Positions 1 through 9,700 of a stretch of 64,000 nucleotides of DNA are shown in pieces; the first letter of the stretch is position 1; every line of letters begins with the position of its first letter. Both the position numbers and the translations under genes were made by a program. The notes below the pieces were generated by a model. That model worked only from the letters and a program-made list of their open reading frames with translations, was not told the origin of the DNA and made no database searches. The DNA is from Caulobacter vibrioides. Lineage in GTDB: Bacteria > Pseudomonadota > Alphaproteobacteria > Caulobacterales > Caulobacteraceae. The stretch covers positions 1 through 64,000 of the forward strand of contig NZ_PJRR01000017.1 of assembly GCF_002858865.1 (NCBI RefSeq). The letters are read 5' to 3'.

Positions 1-157
<157 letters not shown>

Positions 158-158
<1 letters not shown>

Positions 159-1321
159 TGTCGCTCGCCGATCCCGAACTGATCGAGGCCCTGCGCCACA
201 CGGTGCGGTCGCTGTGCCGCGACTTCCCCCCGCCCTATTGGCGCGGCCTGGATCGTGAAAAGGCCTATCCGACCGACTTCGTGGCCGCCATGACCAAGGC
301 CGGCCTGCTGGGCGTTCTGATCCCCGAGGAATACGGCGGCGGCGGCCTTGGCCTGACGGCGGCGGCGGCGATCCTGGAAGAGGTCCACGCCAGCGGCGGC
401 AACGCCGCAGCCCTGCACGCCCAGATGTATACGATGGGCACGGTGCTACGGCATGGATCGACGGCGCAGAAGGAAACCTGGCTGCCGCGCATCGCCGATG
501 GTTCGATCCGCCTTCAAGCCTTCGGCGTCACCGAACCCACGGCCGGCACCGACACGACCTCGATCTCGACCTTCGCCCGCCGCGAGGGCGACACCTATGT
601 GATCAACGGCCAGAAGGTCTGGACGAGCCGGGCAGAGCACTCCGACCTGATGGTGCTCTTGGCCCGCACCACGCCCAAGGACCAGGTGACGCGCAAGGCC
701 GACGGCCTGTCGGTGTTCCTGGTCGACATGCGCGCCGCGCTCGGCCAGGGCCTGACGATCAAGCCGATCGCCACCATGCTGAACCACGCCACGACCGAGG
801 TGTTCTTCGACAACCTCGTCATTCCGGCCGACAGCCTGATCGGCGAAGAGGGCAAGGGCTTCCGCTACATCCTCGACGGCATGAACGCCGAGCGCATCCT
901 GATCGGGGCCGAATGCCTGGGCGACGCCGCCTGGCTAATCGGCAAGGCGCGAGACTACGCCAACAGCCGCGTCGTCTTCGGTCGTCCCATCGGCCAGAAC
1001 CAAGGCGTGCAGTTCCCGATCGCCCGCGCCTACGCCCAGACCCACGCCGCGCGCCTGACCATCTATGACGCCGCGGCGCGCTATGACGCGGGCCAGCCCT
1101 GCGGCGAGCAGGCCAATATCGGCAAGATGCTGGCCTCCGAGGCTTCGTGGGCGGCGGCTGACATGTGCCTGCAAACCCACGGCGGCTTCGGCTTCGCCGA
1201 GGAGTACGACATCGAGCGCAAGTTCCGCGAGACGCGCCTCTATCAGGTGGCCCCGATCTCGACGAACCTGATCCTGGCCTATGTCGCCGAGCACGTGCTC
1301 GGACTGCCCCGCTCCTACTGA
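158..1321 (+). CDS. Acyl-CoA dehydrogenase family protein
   Basis: 387 aa, usual length for the family, GTG start overlapping the thiolase stop. It should oxidise an acyl-CoA to the enoyl-CoA using FAD and pass electrons to ETF in the cytoplasm. Visible family features are the N-terminal helical domain, the FGVTEPTAGTD segment of the middle beta domain around residue 125, KVWTSRAEHSD (flavin-contacting strand), and the C-terminal QTHGGFGFAEEYDIER stretch around residues 338-353. It lies between a thiolase and a MaoC/FAS1-like dehydratase with stop/start overlaps on both sides, so the three probably work on one CoA-ester pathway. The particular acyl chain is not determinable by eye; branched-chain or dicarboxylic acyl-CoA is possible given the dehydratase neighbour. 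Confidence 0.93.
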
Positions 1322-2118
1322 TGTCGCCGCACGCGGACTGGATCGGGCGGACGCGCAAGAGGACCGCCGTGCTGGAGGCCTCCGACGTCGCCCGGCTGGC
1401 CGCGCTGCTGAACCGGGAGGCGCCCGCCGAGGTCCCGCCGGCCTGGCACTGGGCGTGCCTGGCCGAGCCGGTGGCCCGCGCTGACATCGGCCCCGATGGT
1501 CACCCGCGTCGAGGCCTGTTCCTGCCACCCATCGCGGCGACACGCCGGATGTTCGCCTCGGCCGACATGACCTTTTCCGGCACGCTGGCGCCGGGCCAGG
1601 AGACGGATCTCGTCGAGACCATCGCCAATATCGAGGAGAAGCCAGGCGCCAGCGGTCCCCTCACCTTTGTCACCGTCGATCGCGTGGTCTCACAGGCTAA
1701 GGAAGTCCGCGTTCGCGAGCGCCAGACCATCGTCTACACGAGCGCATCGCCGGCGCCGCGTGTGGCCGACAGCGGGCCTCCCCCGCCCGCCGCGTGGAGC
1801 CAAGACACGGCCACCGACCCCGTTCTGCTGTTCGCCTTCTCGGCCGCGACCTCGAACAGCCACCGCATCCACTACGACCTTGGCTATGCGACGCAGGTCG
1901 AGGGGTATCCAGGCCTCGTCGTGCATGGCCCGCTGATCGCCCTGCTGCTGCTGGACGCCATGCCCCCTCGGGCGATCAGCCGCTTCTCGTTCCGCGCGCT
2001 CAAACCCGCCTTCGCCGGGGAGACGGTCACGGCCGAGGGCCGTCTGACCGAAGACGGCGCGGAACTGTGGGCCAGATCCGGCGACGCCACCCTGATGCAG
2101 GCCCGCGTCGCCTTCTGA
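1321..2118 (+). CDS. MaoC/FAS1-like dehydratase (mesaconyl-C4-CoA hydratase-like)
   Basis: 265 aa. The ATG at 1321 overlaps the TGA of the acyl-CoA dehydrogenase (TGATG); an in-frame upstream extension to 1165 would lie inside that gene and is not credible. The protein looks like a double hot-dog hydratase/dehydratase: an N-terminal half with PPIAATRRMFASADMTF and LVETIANIEEK, and a C-terminal half with the MaoC-type substrate motif SNSHRIHYDLGYA followed by GLVVHGPL. The His in HRIHYD is expected to be catalytic. Proteins of this architecture hydrate mesaconyl-C4-CoA or dehydrate 3-hydroxyacyl thioesters. Family assignment comes from motifs; the substrate is inferred. Third gene of the catabolic run. 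Confidence 0.82.
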   Translation: MSPHADWIGRTRKRTAVLEASDVARLAALLNREAPAEVPPAWHWACLAEPVARADIGPDGHPRRGLFLPPIAATRRMFASADMTFSGTLAPGQETDLVETIANIEEKPGASGPLTFVTVDRVVSQAKEVRVRERQTIVYTSASPAPRVADSGPPPPAAWSQDTATDPVLLFAFSAATSNSHRIHYDLGYATQVEGYPGLVVHGPLIALLLLDAMPPRAISRFSFRALKPAFAGETVTAEGRLTEDGAELWARSGDATLMQARVAF

Positions 2119-2123
2119 GCGCC

Positions 2124-4544
2124 CTACTCCTCCAGGGTCGACGTATCGAAGCCGTGGTACAGCGACAGGAAGCGGAACGGATGGCCGGGCACGTACTGGC
2201 TGAACATCACGTTGTTGATGTCGCTGAGCGTGTCGAAGGCGCCGATCTTCGCGTCCTGGACCTGCAACGCCAGATGATGGCGCGCCAGGTTCAAGGCGAC
2301 CTGATCGATCCAGCGCGTGACCGTCTCGCGCGACAGCCGCGCGTCCAGATAGGCGCGCAGCCAGCGCAGCATGATCGCGGTCGTCGCCGTGGGTCGCGCC
2401 AGGAGCAGGTTGGCGGTGATCCGCGAGCCCGCCTGGGTGTTGCGCTCGTTCTCGTTGAGCACGAAATCGGCGTCGCGCCATTGGTCCAGAAGGTCCTCGA
2501 CACCCCGCTGCAAAAGCAGGTCGATGTCGGAGACGAACACCGGCCTCTGTAGCAGGTCCAGCAGCCCGCCCAGGCGCTGGAAGCGCACCGACTGATAGTG
2601 CGCGACCGGAATCTCGATCAGCCCCTTGGGCGGGGCTTCGTAACACAGGGTGGTGACGGCCGAAGCGTCGAAGGCGTCTCCTGTGAAGACGAGGCGCGGA
2701 TCGTTCACGCCGACGGTCGCAGCAGCGTCCGCGAGGCGCTCGGCCCCGCCGATGACGTGGATCACGACGAGGAACGGCACGTCGCTGTGCTTGATGACCG
2801 ACAAGGCCAGCCAGCGCCCGTAGAGTTCGACATAACGCGCGTCGGCGGCGGCGAAGAACACGACTTGGGCGCCCACGGCGTCGGCGTGCGCCTTCAGCCC
2901 TTCAGCGTCGAGCGTGCGGCCATCGCCGGTCAAGAAGACTTGAGGGCCATCGTCGACCGCCGCCGGCGTGGGCGCGTCCAGCTCGGCGCCCGTCAACGCC
3001 TCCATCACCACCTGATAGTGGATCACCCAGTCGCGCCATTCGGGCGCGGGAGGCTCGACCTGCAGCGCCGCCGCCTCATCGAGCAGCGCTTCGAACAAGG
3101 CCAGACGCTCGGCGCTCAGCGGCTCGCACAGGATCAGGCTGACGGCGTCATGGTAGTATTTCATGCGCCCCAGAGGGTGCAAGCCGGAGGTCGTATCGCG
3201 CGCGGCGGCCATCGTCTTGGCCAGCTCGGCGGCGACATCGAGCGGCGCTTCCGTAACCGGGAGCGGGGCCGCGTCATCGGGCGGGACGCCCTCGAAGAAG
3301 CGCCCCAGCAGCGCCGTCGCCGCCGCCTGTCCGGGAAGAACGCCCTCCCCCGTCAGGATCTCGTAGCGCAGCCCGCCGCGCCAGCCGACCTGCAGCTCGA
3401 AGCGGTCGGTCGCCTGCCGCCACTGGGCTTCGCCCGGAAAGGCCATGCGCTCGACCAGCGGGGTCTTGGGCGCCAGGAGCAGCACGCCCTGGTCGTTGTC
3501 CACGCCCCATCGGTGGTGGGCGAAGCCGCGATGCGCGCCCTCGATCTTCAGGACTTCGAGATAGCGGGACGGCGTCGTGATCCAGCCGGCTTCGGCGAGC
3601 AGCGGCAGGCGCTCCAGCAGCACCGACGGACGGGCCAGGGTCTGAAGAACGTGCGGCGCAACGGCGTAGTCGAACCGCCCTTCTCGCGCCACCTGAGCCA
3701 GCAAGGCTCGGTACGTGTCCGGATCAGAGAGGTCGCCGGCGTGCTCCCCCGCTGGTCCGCCGAGAGTGGCGTCGCGCAGATCCTCAGGCCATCCGGGCGG
3801 TCCGCCGCCGATCAGCAGCACGCGGAAGGCCGGATCCTGCGCCTTGCGGGCCCGCAGATGGGCGACCAGCTCGCCCAGAGCGTTCAGCCCCGTGAGCTGG
3901 CCAAACTGCGAGGGCCGCGCCGCCCGGCGCTTGAACAGGAAGTCCAGTTGCAGAAGACCGCCGTCGCGCACACCCCGCAGACGGTGGAAATCGGTGACGT
4001 CGGCCGGCACGAAACCCATCGCCCGCAGTTGCTCGAACACCTGCTCGGCGGGCGGGGCCCCCTCGTTGAAGTTCACCACCGAGATCTCGAGCAGGATGTA
4101 GTCGGCCTGGCGTAGGACGGTCTCCCCGCCGCGCAGCACGTCCAGCTCCGCGCCCTGGGTGTCGATCTTGACGAAGTCAAAGCGCCGCCCGGCCAGCAGG
4201 TCGTCCAGCCGCGCCTTGGGCACCACGCGGCGGATCATCACGTCGTCGCGGAAGAAGTCGGTATTCTCGCGATACAGCGATGTGCCCGTCGACTGCAGCC
4301 ATTCCTTGGTCAGGAACAGCTCGGCCTCGCCGTTCTCGTGCGAGGCCGCGACCATGTGGCGCTCGAACGGCATGGCCGCGAGGTCAGGCTCGCAGAACGG
4401 GTTCGGCTCGACCAGGGTCGGCGCGCAGTCGGGAAACACCTGCAGGAAGCCCCGTGTGAAGCTGCCCACGTGCGCGCCGATGTCCAGCATGGTGCGCGGC
4501 GCGTAGCCGTCCAGCTTCAGGGCCTGCAGTTGCTCGCGGTTCAC
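2124..4544 (-). CDS. FkbM methyltransferase / glycosyltransferase fusion
   Basis: 806 aa from GTG 4544, chosen because it overlaps the preceding stop as GTGA and has GGAGGGG about 10 nt upstream; a GTG at 4562 would add six residues. Residues about 1-205 form an FkbM-type SAM methyltransferase: MLDIGAHVGSF for SAM binding and KIDTQGAELDVL, the FkbM post-loop motif. Residues about 215-390 look like a second class-I methyltransferase-like fold (RVLLIGGGPPG, FDYAVAPHVLQTLARP). The last about 260 residues look like a nucleotide-sugar glycosyltransferase with a DxD-type metal site (FVSDIDLLL). FkbM enzymes O-methylate sugars or hydroxyls. It is the last gene of the unit headed by the giant repeat protein, so it probably decorates the same glycan. 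The middle and C-terminal domain calls are less certain than FkbM. Confidence 0.78.
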   Translation of the reverse strand: MNREQLQALKLDGYAPRTMLDIGAHVGSFTRGFLQVFPDCAPTLVEPNPFCEPDLAAMPFERHMVAASHENGEAELFLTKEWLQSTGTSLYRENTDFFRDDVMIRRVVPKARLDDLLAGRRFDFVKIDTQGAELDVLRGGETVLRQADYILLEISVVNFNEGAPPAEQVFEQLRAMGFVPADVTDFHRLRGVRDGGLLQLDFLFKRRAARPSQFGQLTGLNALGELVAHLRARKAQDPAFRVLLIGGGPPGWPEDLRDATLGGPAGEHAGDLSDPDTYRALLAQVAREGRFDYAVAPHVLQTLARPSVLLERLPLLAEAGWITTPSRYLEVLKIEGAHRGFAHHRWGVDNDQGVLLLAPKTPLVERMAFPGEAQWRQATDRFELQVGWRGGLRYEILTGEGVLPGQAAATALLGRFFEGVPPDDAAPLPVTEAPLDVAAELAKTMAAARDTTSGLHPLGRMKYYHDAVSLILCEPLSAERLALFEALLDEAAALQVEPPAPEWRDWVIHYQVVMEALTGAELDAPTPAAVDDGPQVFLTGDGRTLDAEGLKAHADAVGAQVVFFAAADARYVELYGRWLALSVIKHSDVPFLVVIHVIGGAERLADAAATVGVNDPRLVFTGDAFDASAVTTLCYEAPPKGLIEIPVAHYQSVRFQRLGGLLDLLQRPVFVSDIDLLLQRGVEDLLDQWRDADFVLNENERNTQAGSRITANLLLARPTATTAIMLRWLRAYLDARLSRETVTRWIDQVALNLARHHLALQVQDAKIGAFDTLSDINNVMFSQYVPGHPFRFLSLYHGFDTSTLEE

Positions 4545-6559
4545 CGGCCCTGCCCCTCCCACAGGCGGCCATCGGGCGCGATGGCCTTGACGGCGTGCCT
4601 CCGCGCCAGCTCGCGGCGATAGACCTCGTGCAGATCCGGCTCGGCTTGCGCCTCGCGCTCGTCCCGATCCAAGGCGAGACCCACCGCGAGATAGGCCGCC
4701 AGATTGGCGAGGTTCGGCTGCGGACGCAGGCCCGCCTGATACTCAGCGATCATCTCGCCGTAGAGCGTCTCAAGCTTGTCGGCCAACAGGTCCATGTCAA
4801 ACAGCACGCAGGTGTCGCGATTGGCCTCCAGCGTGGCGCGCAAGGCCTGGGCGCGCGCACGATCCGAACCGATCTCGACGGCCTTTTCGACATAGGCTGC
4901 GGCGCTATCCACGACCAGTTCGGGAAGGCCGGCGCTGCGCACCAAGCTGCCGCAGACCCGCGAGGCGAACGAGCGGCCCGACCAGGTCAGGACCGGCACG
5001 GCCATCCAGAGCGCGTCGGAAGCCGTCGTGTGGGCGCCGTAGGGCGTGGTGTCCAGGAACAGGTCCGCCAGGCGATAGCGCGCCAGATGGAAGGCGTTGG
5101 GCATCTTGGGCGCGAAGACCAGACGCATGCGGTCAACGCCCCGCGCCTCGGCGGCGTCGCGCAGGCGAGCGTTGGTCTCCGGGTTGCTGTCCAGCAGCCA
5201 CAGCACGCTGCCAGATGTGCGCTTGAGAATCTCCATCCAGCGGTCGAAGACGTGCGGGGTGATCTTCTGCGTGCCGTTGAAGCAGCAGAAGACGAAGCCG
5301 TCTTCGGGTAGGCCCGCCTCGGTCCGCGTCGGGACGTCGCTGGCCACGATGCGTCGCCGGTCATTCGGCTGGTAGCAGGGAATCCGGCGAACGGCCTCCG
5401 AGTAGTAGAGCTCCATCTCCGGCGGGATGATCCACGGATCGCCGACAATGTAGTGGTGGTAGTCGCTGCCCATCGTGCCGGGATAGCCCAGCCAGTTGAC
5501 CAGGATCGGCGCGGGGCGGCGGGCGAAGACGGCGGTGCGAGCGTCACGGGTGTGGCCGTTGACGTCTACCAGGATGTCGATGCCGTCGTCGGCGATGCGC
5601 TGGGCGGCCTCGTCGTCGCTCATGGGGCGAATATCGATGAAGTGCTCGGCCGCCGCCCGGATGCGCGTGTTCAGGCCATCGCTGGACTCCGGGCCGCAAT
5701 AGTAGGCGAACACCTCGACCTTGGCCTTGTCGTGCACCTCGAAGAGCTCGGCCATCAGGTAGCCGACCGCGTGGTCGCGCAGGTCGGACGAGATATAGCC
5801 GATCCGGGGGCGGCGCCCCGCCAAGTCGATCGGCGCATCGCGGCGATCGGCACGGACTTGCTCTGGCGTGGTCTTGGCTTCGCGCTCGATGAACTGATTG
5901 GCCGCGCCCAGCTGCAGAAGCGGATCGTCGGAATAGGCCGCGATCGACAGCGGATTGACCCCATTCAGCAGCGTTTCGCGGCTCAGGCGCTCGGTCGGCT
6001 GCACGGCGGGCCATTTGCATTGCGACAGGCGCGTGGCGACCAGCTGGCCGATGACGTCCATGGCCTTCGGATCGATATCCGCCGCCCGCTGCAAGGCCAG
6101 TTCCGCCCGGGCGGGCTGGTGCATCTCGCCCAGCAAGCGCGCGATCTGCTTGAGGCAGGTGAAAGCGTAGCTGACTCCCATGCCGTTCAAGACGATCGGC
6201 CGATTGGCTCCGGCCTCCCAGGTCGCGATCGCCAGCTCTTGCAGGCCAGCGCGTTCCTGGAGCCCGCCCAGATTGACATAGGCGGGCATGAACTCGGGAT
6301 TGATCTGAATAGCCTGCTCCAGCGAGGCGGCGGCGGCGACACTGTCGCCGAGTGCGGCCTGGAGAACCGAGCGGTTGAACAGGGCCACGCAGAGCTGCGG
6401 ATGGTCTGGGTTGAACTTGATCCAGATCTTGTAGGCCTGGTCCGCAAGCGCCGGTTGGCCGCCGGTCGCCAGGTTGCTGGCCAGGGTGATCACATCGCCC
6501 AGCGAACAGCCGTCTGCGGTCAGCTTGCTGAGCATTTCCAGGGTGTCGAGGTCAGCCAT
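4541..6559 (-). CDS. TPR-containing GT41 O-linked GlcNAc transferase-like enzyme (SPINDLY/OGT family)
   Basis: 672 aa. The N-terminal about 240 residues are helical with TPR character (EQAIQINPEFMPAYVNLGGL near residue 100). The rest is a GT41 catalytic region. IGYISSDLRDHAVGYLM holds the conserved SSD..H segment, and VDVNGHTRDAR..RPAPI is followed by WLGYPGTMG. FNGTQKITPHVFDRWM keeps the lysine that contacts the UDP-sugar phosphate in human OGT, and TTPYGAHTTASDALW is also present. GT41 enzymes transfer a sugar to Ser/Thr hydroxyls of proteins in the cytoplasm. It follows the giant Ser/Thr-rich octad protein on the same strand and overlaps the FkbM fusion by 4 bp. The donor sugar is unknown. 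It is not obviously a flagellin glycosyltransferase, since no flagellin or sugar-synthesis gene is near. Confidence 0.9.
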   Translation of the reverse strand: MADLDTLEMLSKLTADGCSLGDVITLASNLATGGQPALADQAYKIWIKFNPDHPQLCVALFNRSVLQAALGDSVAAAASLEQAIQINPEFMPAYVNLGGLQERAGLQELAIATWEAGANRPIVLNGMGVSYAFTCLKQIARLLGEMHQPARAELALQRAADIDPKAMDVIGQLVATRLSQCKWPAVQPTERLSRETLLNGVNPLSIAAYSDDPLLQLGAANQFIEREAKTTPEQVRADRRDAPIDLAGRRPRIGYISSDLRDHAVGYLMAELFEVHDKAKVEVFAYYCGPESSDGLNTRIRAAAEHFIDIRPMSDDEAAQRIADDGIDILVDVNGHTRDARTAVFARRPAPILVNWLGYPGTMGSDYHHYIVGDPWIIPPEMELYYSEAVRRIPCYQPNDRRRIVASDVPTRTEAGLPEDGFVFCCFNGTQKITPHVFDRWMEILKRTSGSVLWLLDSNPETNARLRDAAEARGVDRMRLVFAPKMPNAFHLARYRLADLFLDTTPYGAHTTASDALWMAVPVLTWSGRSFASRVCGSLVRSAGLPELVVDSAAAYVEKAVEIGSDRARAQALRATLEANRDTCVLFDMDLLADKLETLYGEMIAEYQAGLRPQPNLANLAAYLAVGLALDRDEREAQAEPDLHEVYRRELARRHAVKAIAPDGRLWEGQGR

Positions 6560-6673
6560 TGTCTTCCTGAAACCGAGGGGCGGCGGACAGGCGCAAGCGA
6601 ACGCGGCGCGCGAGTCGACCGAACGCGATCATGGCATGGGGGCGGAAACTCGACCATCGGCCGAGAGGCGATC

Positions 6674-6703
6674 GGCCGCCGACGTCCGGAGACATCGGCG
6701 GCC
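6674..6703 (-). other. Strong intercistronic hairpin between giant repeat gene and GT41 gene
   Basis: A perfect 9-bp inverted repeat (GGCCGCCGA / TCGGCGGCC) with a 12-nt loop lies about 10 nt after the stop of the giant gene and about 115 nt before the start of the transferase. On the minus strand it is not followed by a T-run, so it is not a clean intrinsic terminator. It could be a 3'-end stabiliser, a partial attenuator or an RNA-processing site that sets different protein levels for substrate and enzyme. The structure is seen; the role is inferred. Confidence 0.6.
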
Positions 6704-6713
6704 GGGCTCAAGA

Positions 6714-9700
6714 TCAGGTGACGGTCAGGTACGAGCTGACCTGGGCGTCGCTCAGGCTTTGCACCTGCGTGGCGGTCAGAGCGTTGGCCTGGGTGCTGGT
6801 CATCGCCTCGATATTGGTCGTCGAGAGGAAGTCCAGCTGGGTCGTCGTCAAGCCGGAGATCTGGGTGGTCTGCAGCTGTCCGATCTGGGTCGTGGTCAGG
6901 CTGTTGATAACCGTCGTGGTCAGAGCGCCAAGCTGTGTAGAGGCCAGAGCGCCGATCTGGGTGGCGCTGAGGTCCGAGACGTCCGTCGAGCTCAGGCCCT
7001 TGAGCTGCGTGGTGGACAGACCCCTGAGCTGGGTCGTCGACAGCGCGGCGGTCTGGGTGGCGTCCAGCGCCGACAGGTTGGTCGCCGACAGGGCGCCGAG
7101 CTGCTGCGTGGTGAGCGCCGCGATCTGGGTGTCGGCGAACTGGCCGATATCCGTCGTGCTCAGAGCCGCCAGCTGGGTTGTGCCCAGGCCCTTGACCTGG
7201 GTGCTCGTCAGCGCGCCCACCTGGGTGGCGTCCAGCGTCGAGAAGGCCGTGACCGTCAGAGCGCCCAACTGGGCGCCGGTCAGGGCGGACAGCTGGGTGG
7301 TGGTCAACTGTTGCGCCTGGGTCGTCGCCAAGGCCCCGATCTGCGAATTGGTCAGAGCGCCGACCTGGGTATCGGCCAGTTCGCCGATGTCCGTGGTCGA
7401 AAGCCCCTTCACCTGGTCAACGCTCAGACCCTTGACCTGCGTCACGGTCAGGGCCGCCATCTGGGTGGCATTAAGAGCCGAGAGGTTGGTCGTGGACAGT
7501 GCGACCAGCTGGCTGGTCGCCAAGGCCCCGATCTGAGTGTTGGCCAGTTCGCCGATGTCGGTAGTCGTCAGACCCTTCAGCTGATCCACGGTCAGGCCCT
7601 TGACCTGCGTCGTGGTCAAGGCGGTGACCTGGGTGGCGTTGAGCGCAGACACGTTGGTCGCCGACAGCGCTGCGATCTGAGCCGCCGTCAGGGCGGCCAC
7701 CTGGGTGTCAGCCAGCTCGCTGATGTCGGTGGTGGTCAGCCCCTTCAGTTGGGTGGTCGTCAGACCCTTGAGCTGGGTGCTGTTCAGCGCAGCGACCTGG
7801 GTGCCGTTGAGGGTCGAGAAGCCGGTCGCTGTCAGTGCGCCCAACTGGGTCGAGCTCAGCGCCCCCACCTGCGTATCGGCGAGGTCGCCGATATTGGTGG
7901 TGCTCAGACCGGCAAGTTGCGCGACCGTCAGGCCCTTGACCTGGGTCGTGGTGAGCGCCCCCACCTGCGTGGCGTTCAGCAGGCTGACGTTCGTCGCCGA
8001 GACCGCGCCGATCTGGGTGGCCGAGAGGCCGCCGATCTGGGTGGTCGACAGCTCCTGGATCTGGGTCGAGGCCAGCGCCGCGACCTGGGCCGCCGACAGA
8101 GCGCCGACTTGGGTCGCCGACAGCTCGTCGATGTCAGTCACCGACAGACCCTTCAGTTGCGTCGTCGACAACGCCTGGATCTGGGTGTTGCTCAGCGCCG
8201 CGACCTGGGTGTCCGCCATGGCGGAGATGTTGGTCGCAGAGAGGTTCTTCAGCTGATCGGCGGTCAGGGCCGTGATCTGTGTGGTCGAGAGCTCGCCGAT
8301 GTCAGTGGTGCTCAGGCCCTTCAGCTGATCTGCGGTCAGACCTTTGATCTGCGTGGCCGAAAGCACCGCCACTTGGGTGGCGTTGAGCGACGAGAAGCCG
8401 GTGGCCGTCAGCGCGCCCAGCTGGGTCGCGCTCAACGCGCCGACCTGCGTGTCGGCGAGGTCGCCGATGTCGGTGGTCGTCAGGCCCTTCAGCTGCGTCG
8501 CGGTCAGCCCCTTGACCTGGGTCGTCGTCAGCGCCGCCGTCTGGGTGGCGTCCAGGGCCGAGAAGGCCGTGGCCGTCAGAGCGCCGAGCTGGGTCGCGCT
8601 CAGGGCGCCCACCTGGGTGTCCGCGAGCTGGCCGACGTCCGTGGTCGTCAGGGCCGACAGCTGGCTATTGGTCAGCCCCTTGACCTGGGTCGTCGTCAGA
8701 GCGCCGACCTGGGTCGCGTCCAGAGCCGAGAAGGCCTGGGTCGTCAGCGCACCGACCTGCGTAGCGTTCAACGCGCCGAGCTGGGTGGTCGACAGGGTCT
8801 GGGCCTGGGTCGTGGCCAGGGCCGCGAGCTGCGAGGTCTGCAGCGCCGCGATCTGGGTGTCCGCAAGGTCGCCCACATCCGTGGTGCTCAGCCCCTGGAT
8901 CTGGGTGTTGGTCAGCCCCCTGATCTGGGTCGAGGTCAGGGCCGCCGACTGGGTCGCCGACAGCGCGGAGATGTTGGTGGTCGACAGGTTCTTGATCTGG
9001 TCGGCCGTCAGGGCGGCCACCTGGGTGTCGGCCAGTTCGCCGATGTCGGTGGTGGTCAGGTTCTTCAGCTGATCCGCCGTCAGGCCCTTGACCTGGGTGG
9101 TGGTGAGCGCTCCGACCTGGGTCGCGTTCAGCGCCGAGAAGCCGGTCGTGGTCAGGGCCCCGATCTGCACTGCGGTGAGCGCGCCGACTTGCGTCGTCGC
9201 CAGTTCACCGATGTCGGTGGTGGTCAGCCCCTTCAGTTGGGTGGCCGTCAGACCCTTGACCTGCGTCTCGCTGAGCGCGCCGACCTGGGTGGCGTTGAGG
9301 GTGGAGAAGCCCGTCGCGGTCAACGCGCCCAACTGGGTCGCCGAAAGCGCACCGACCTGGGTGTCGGCGAGATCGCCGATATTGGTCGTCGTCAGGTTCT
9401 TCAGCTGATCCGCTGTGAGGCCCTTGACCTGCGTGGTGCTGAGCGCCCCGATCTGCGTGGCGTTGAGCTGCGTCAGATTGGTTGTGGAGATCGCCGCCAC
9501 CTGGGTGGCCGCCAAGCCGCCGATCTGGGTGGTCGACAGTTCCTGGACCTGGGTGGTGGCCAGGGCCCCGATCTGCGCCGCCGAGAGCGCGCCGATCTGG
9601 GTCGCCGACAGCTCGTCGATATCGGTGACCGACAGGCCCTTCAGCTGGGTCGTCGAAAGCGCCTGGATCTGAGTGTTGCTCAGCACCGCGATCTGGGTGT

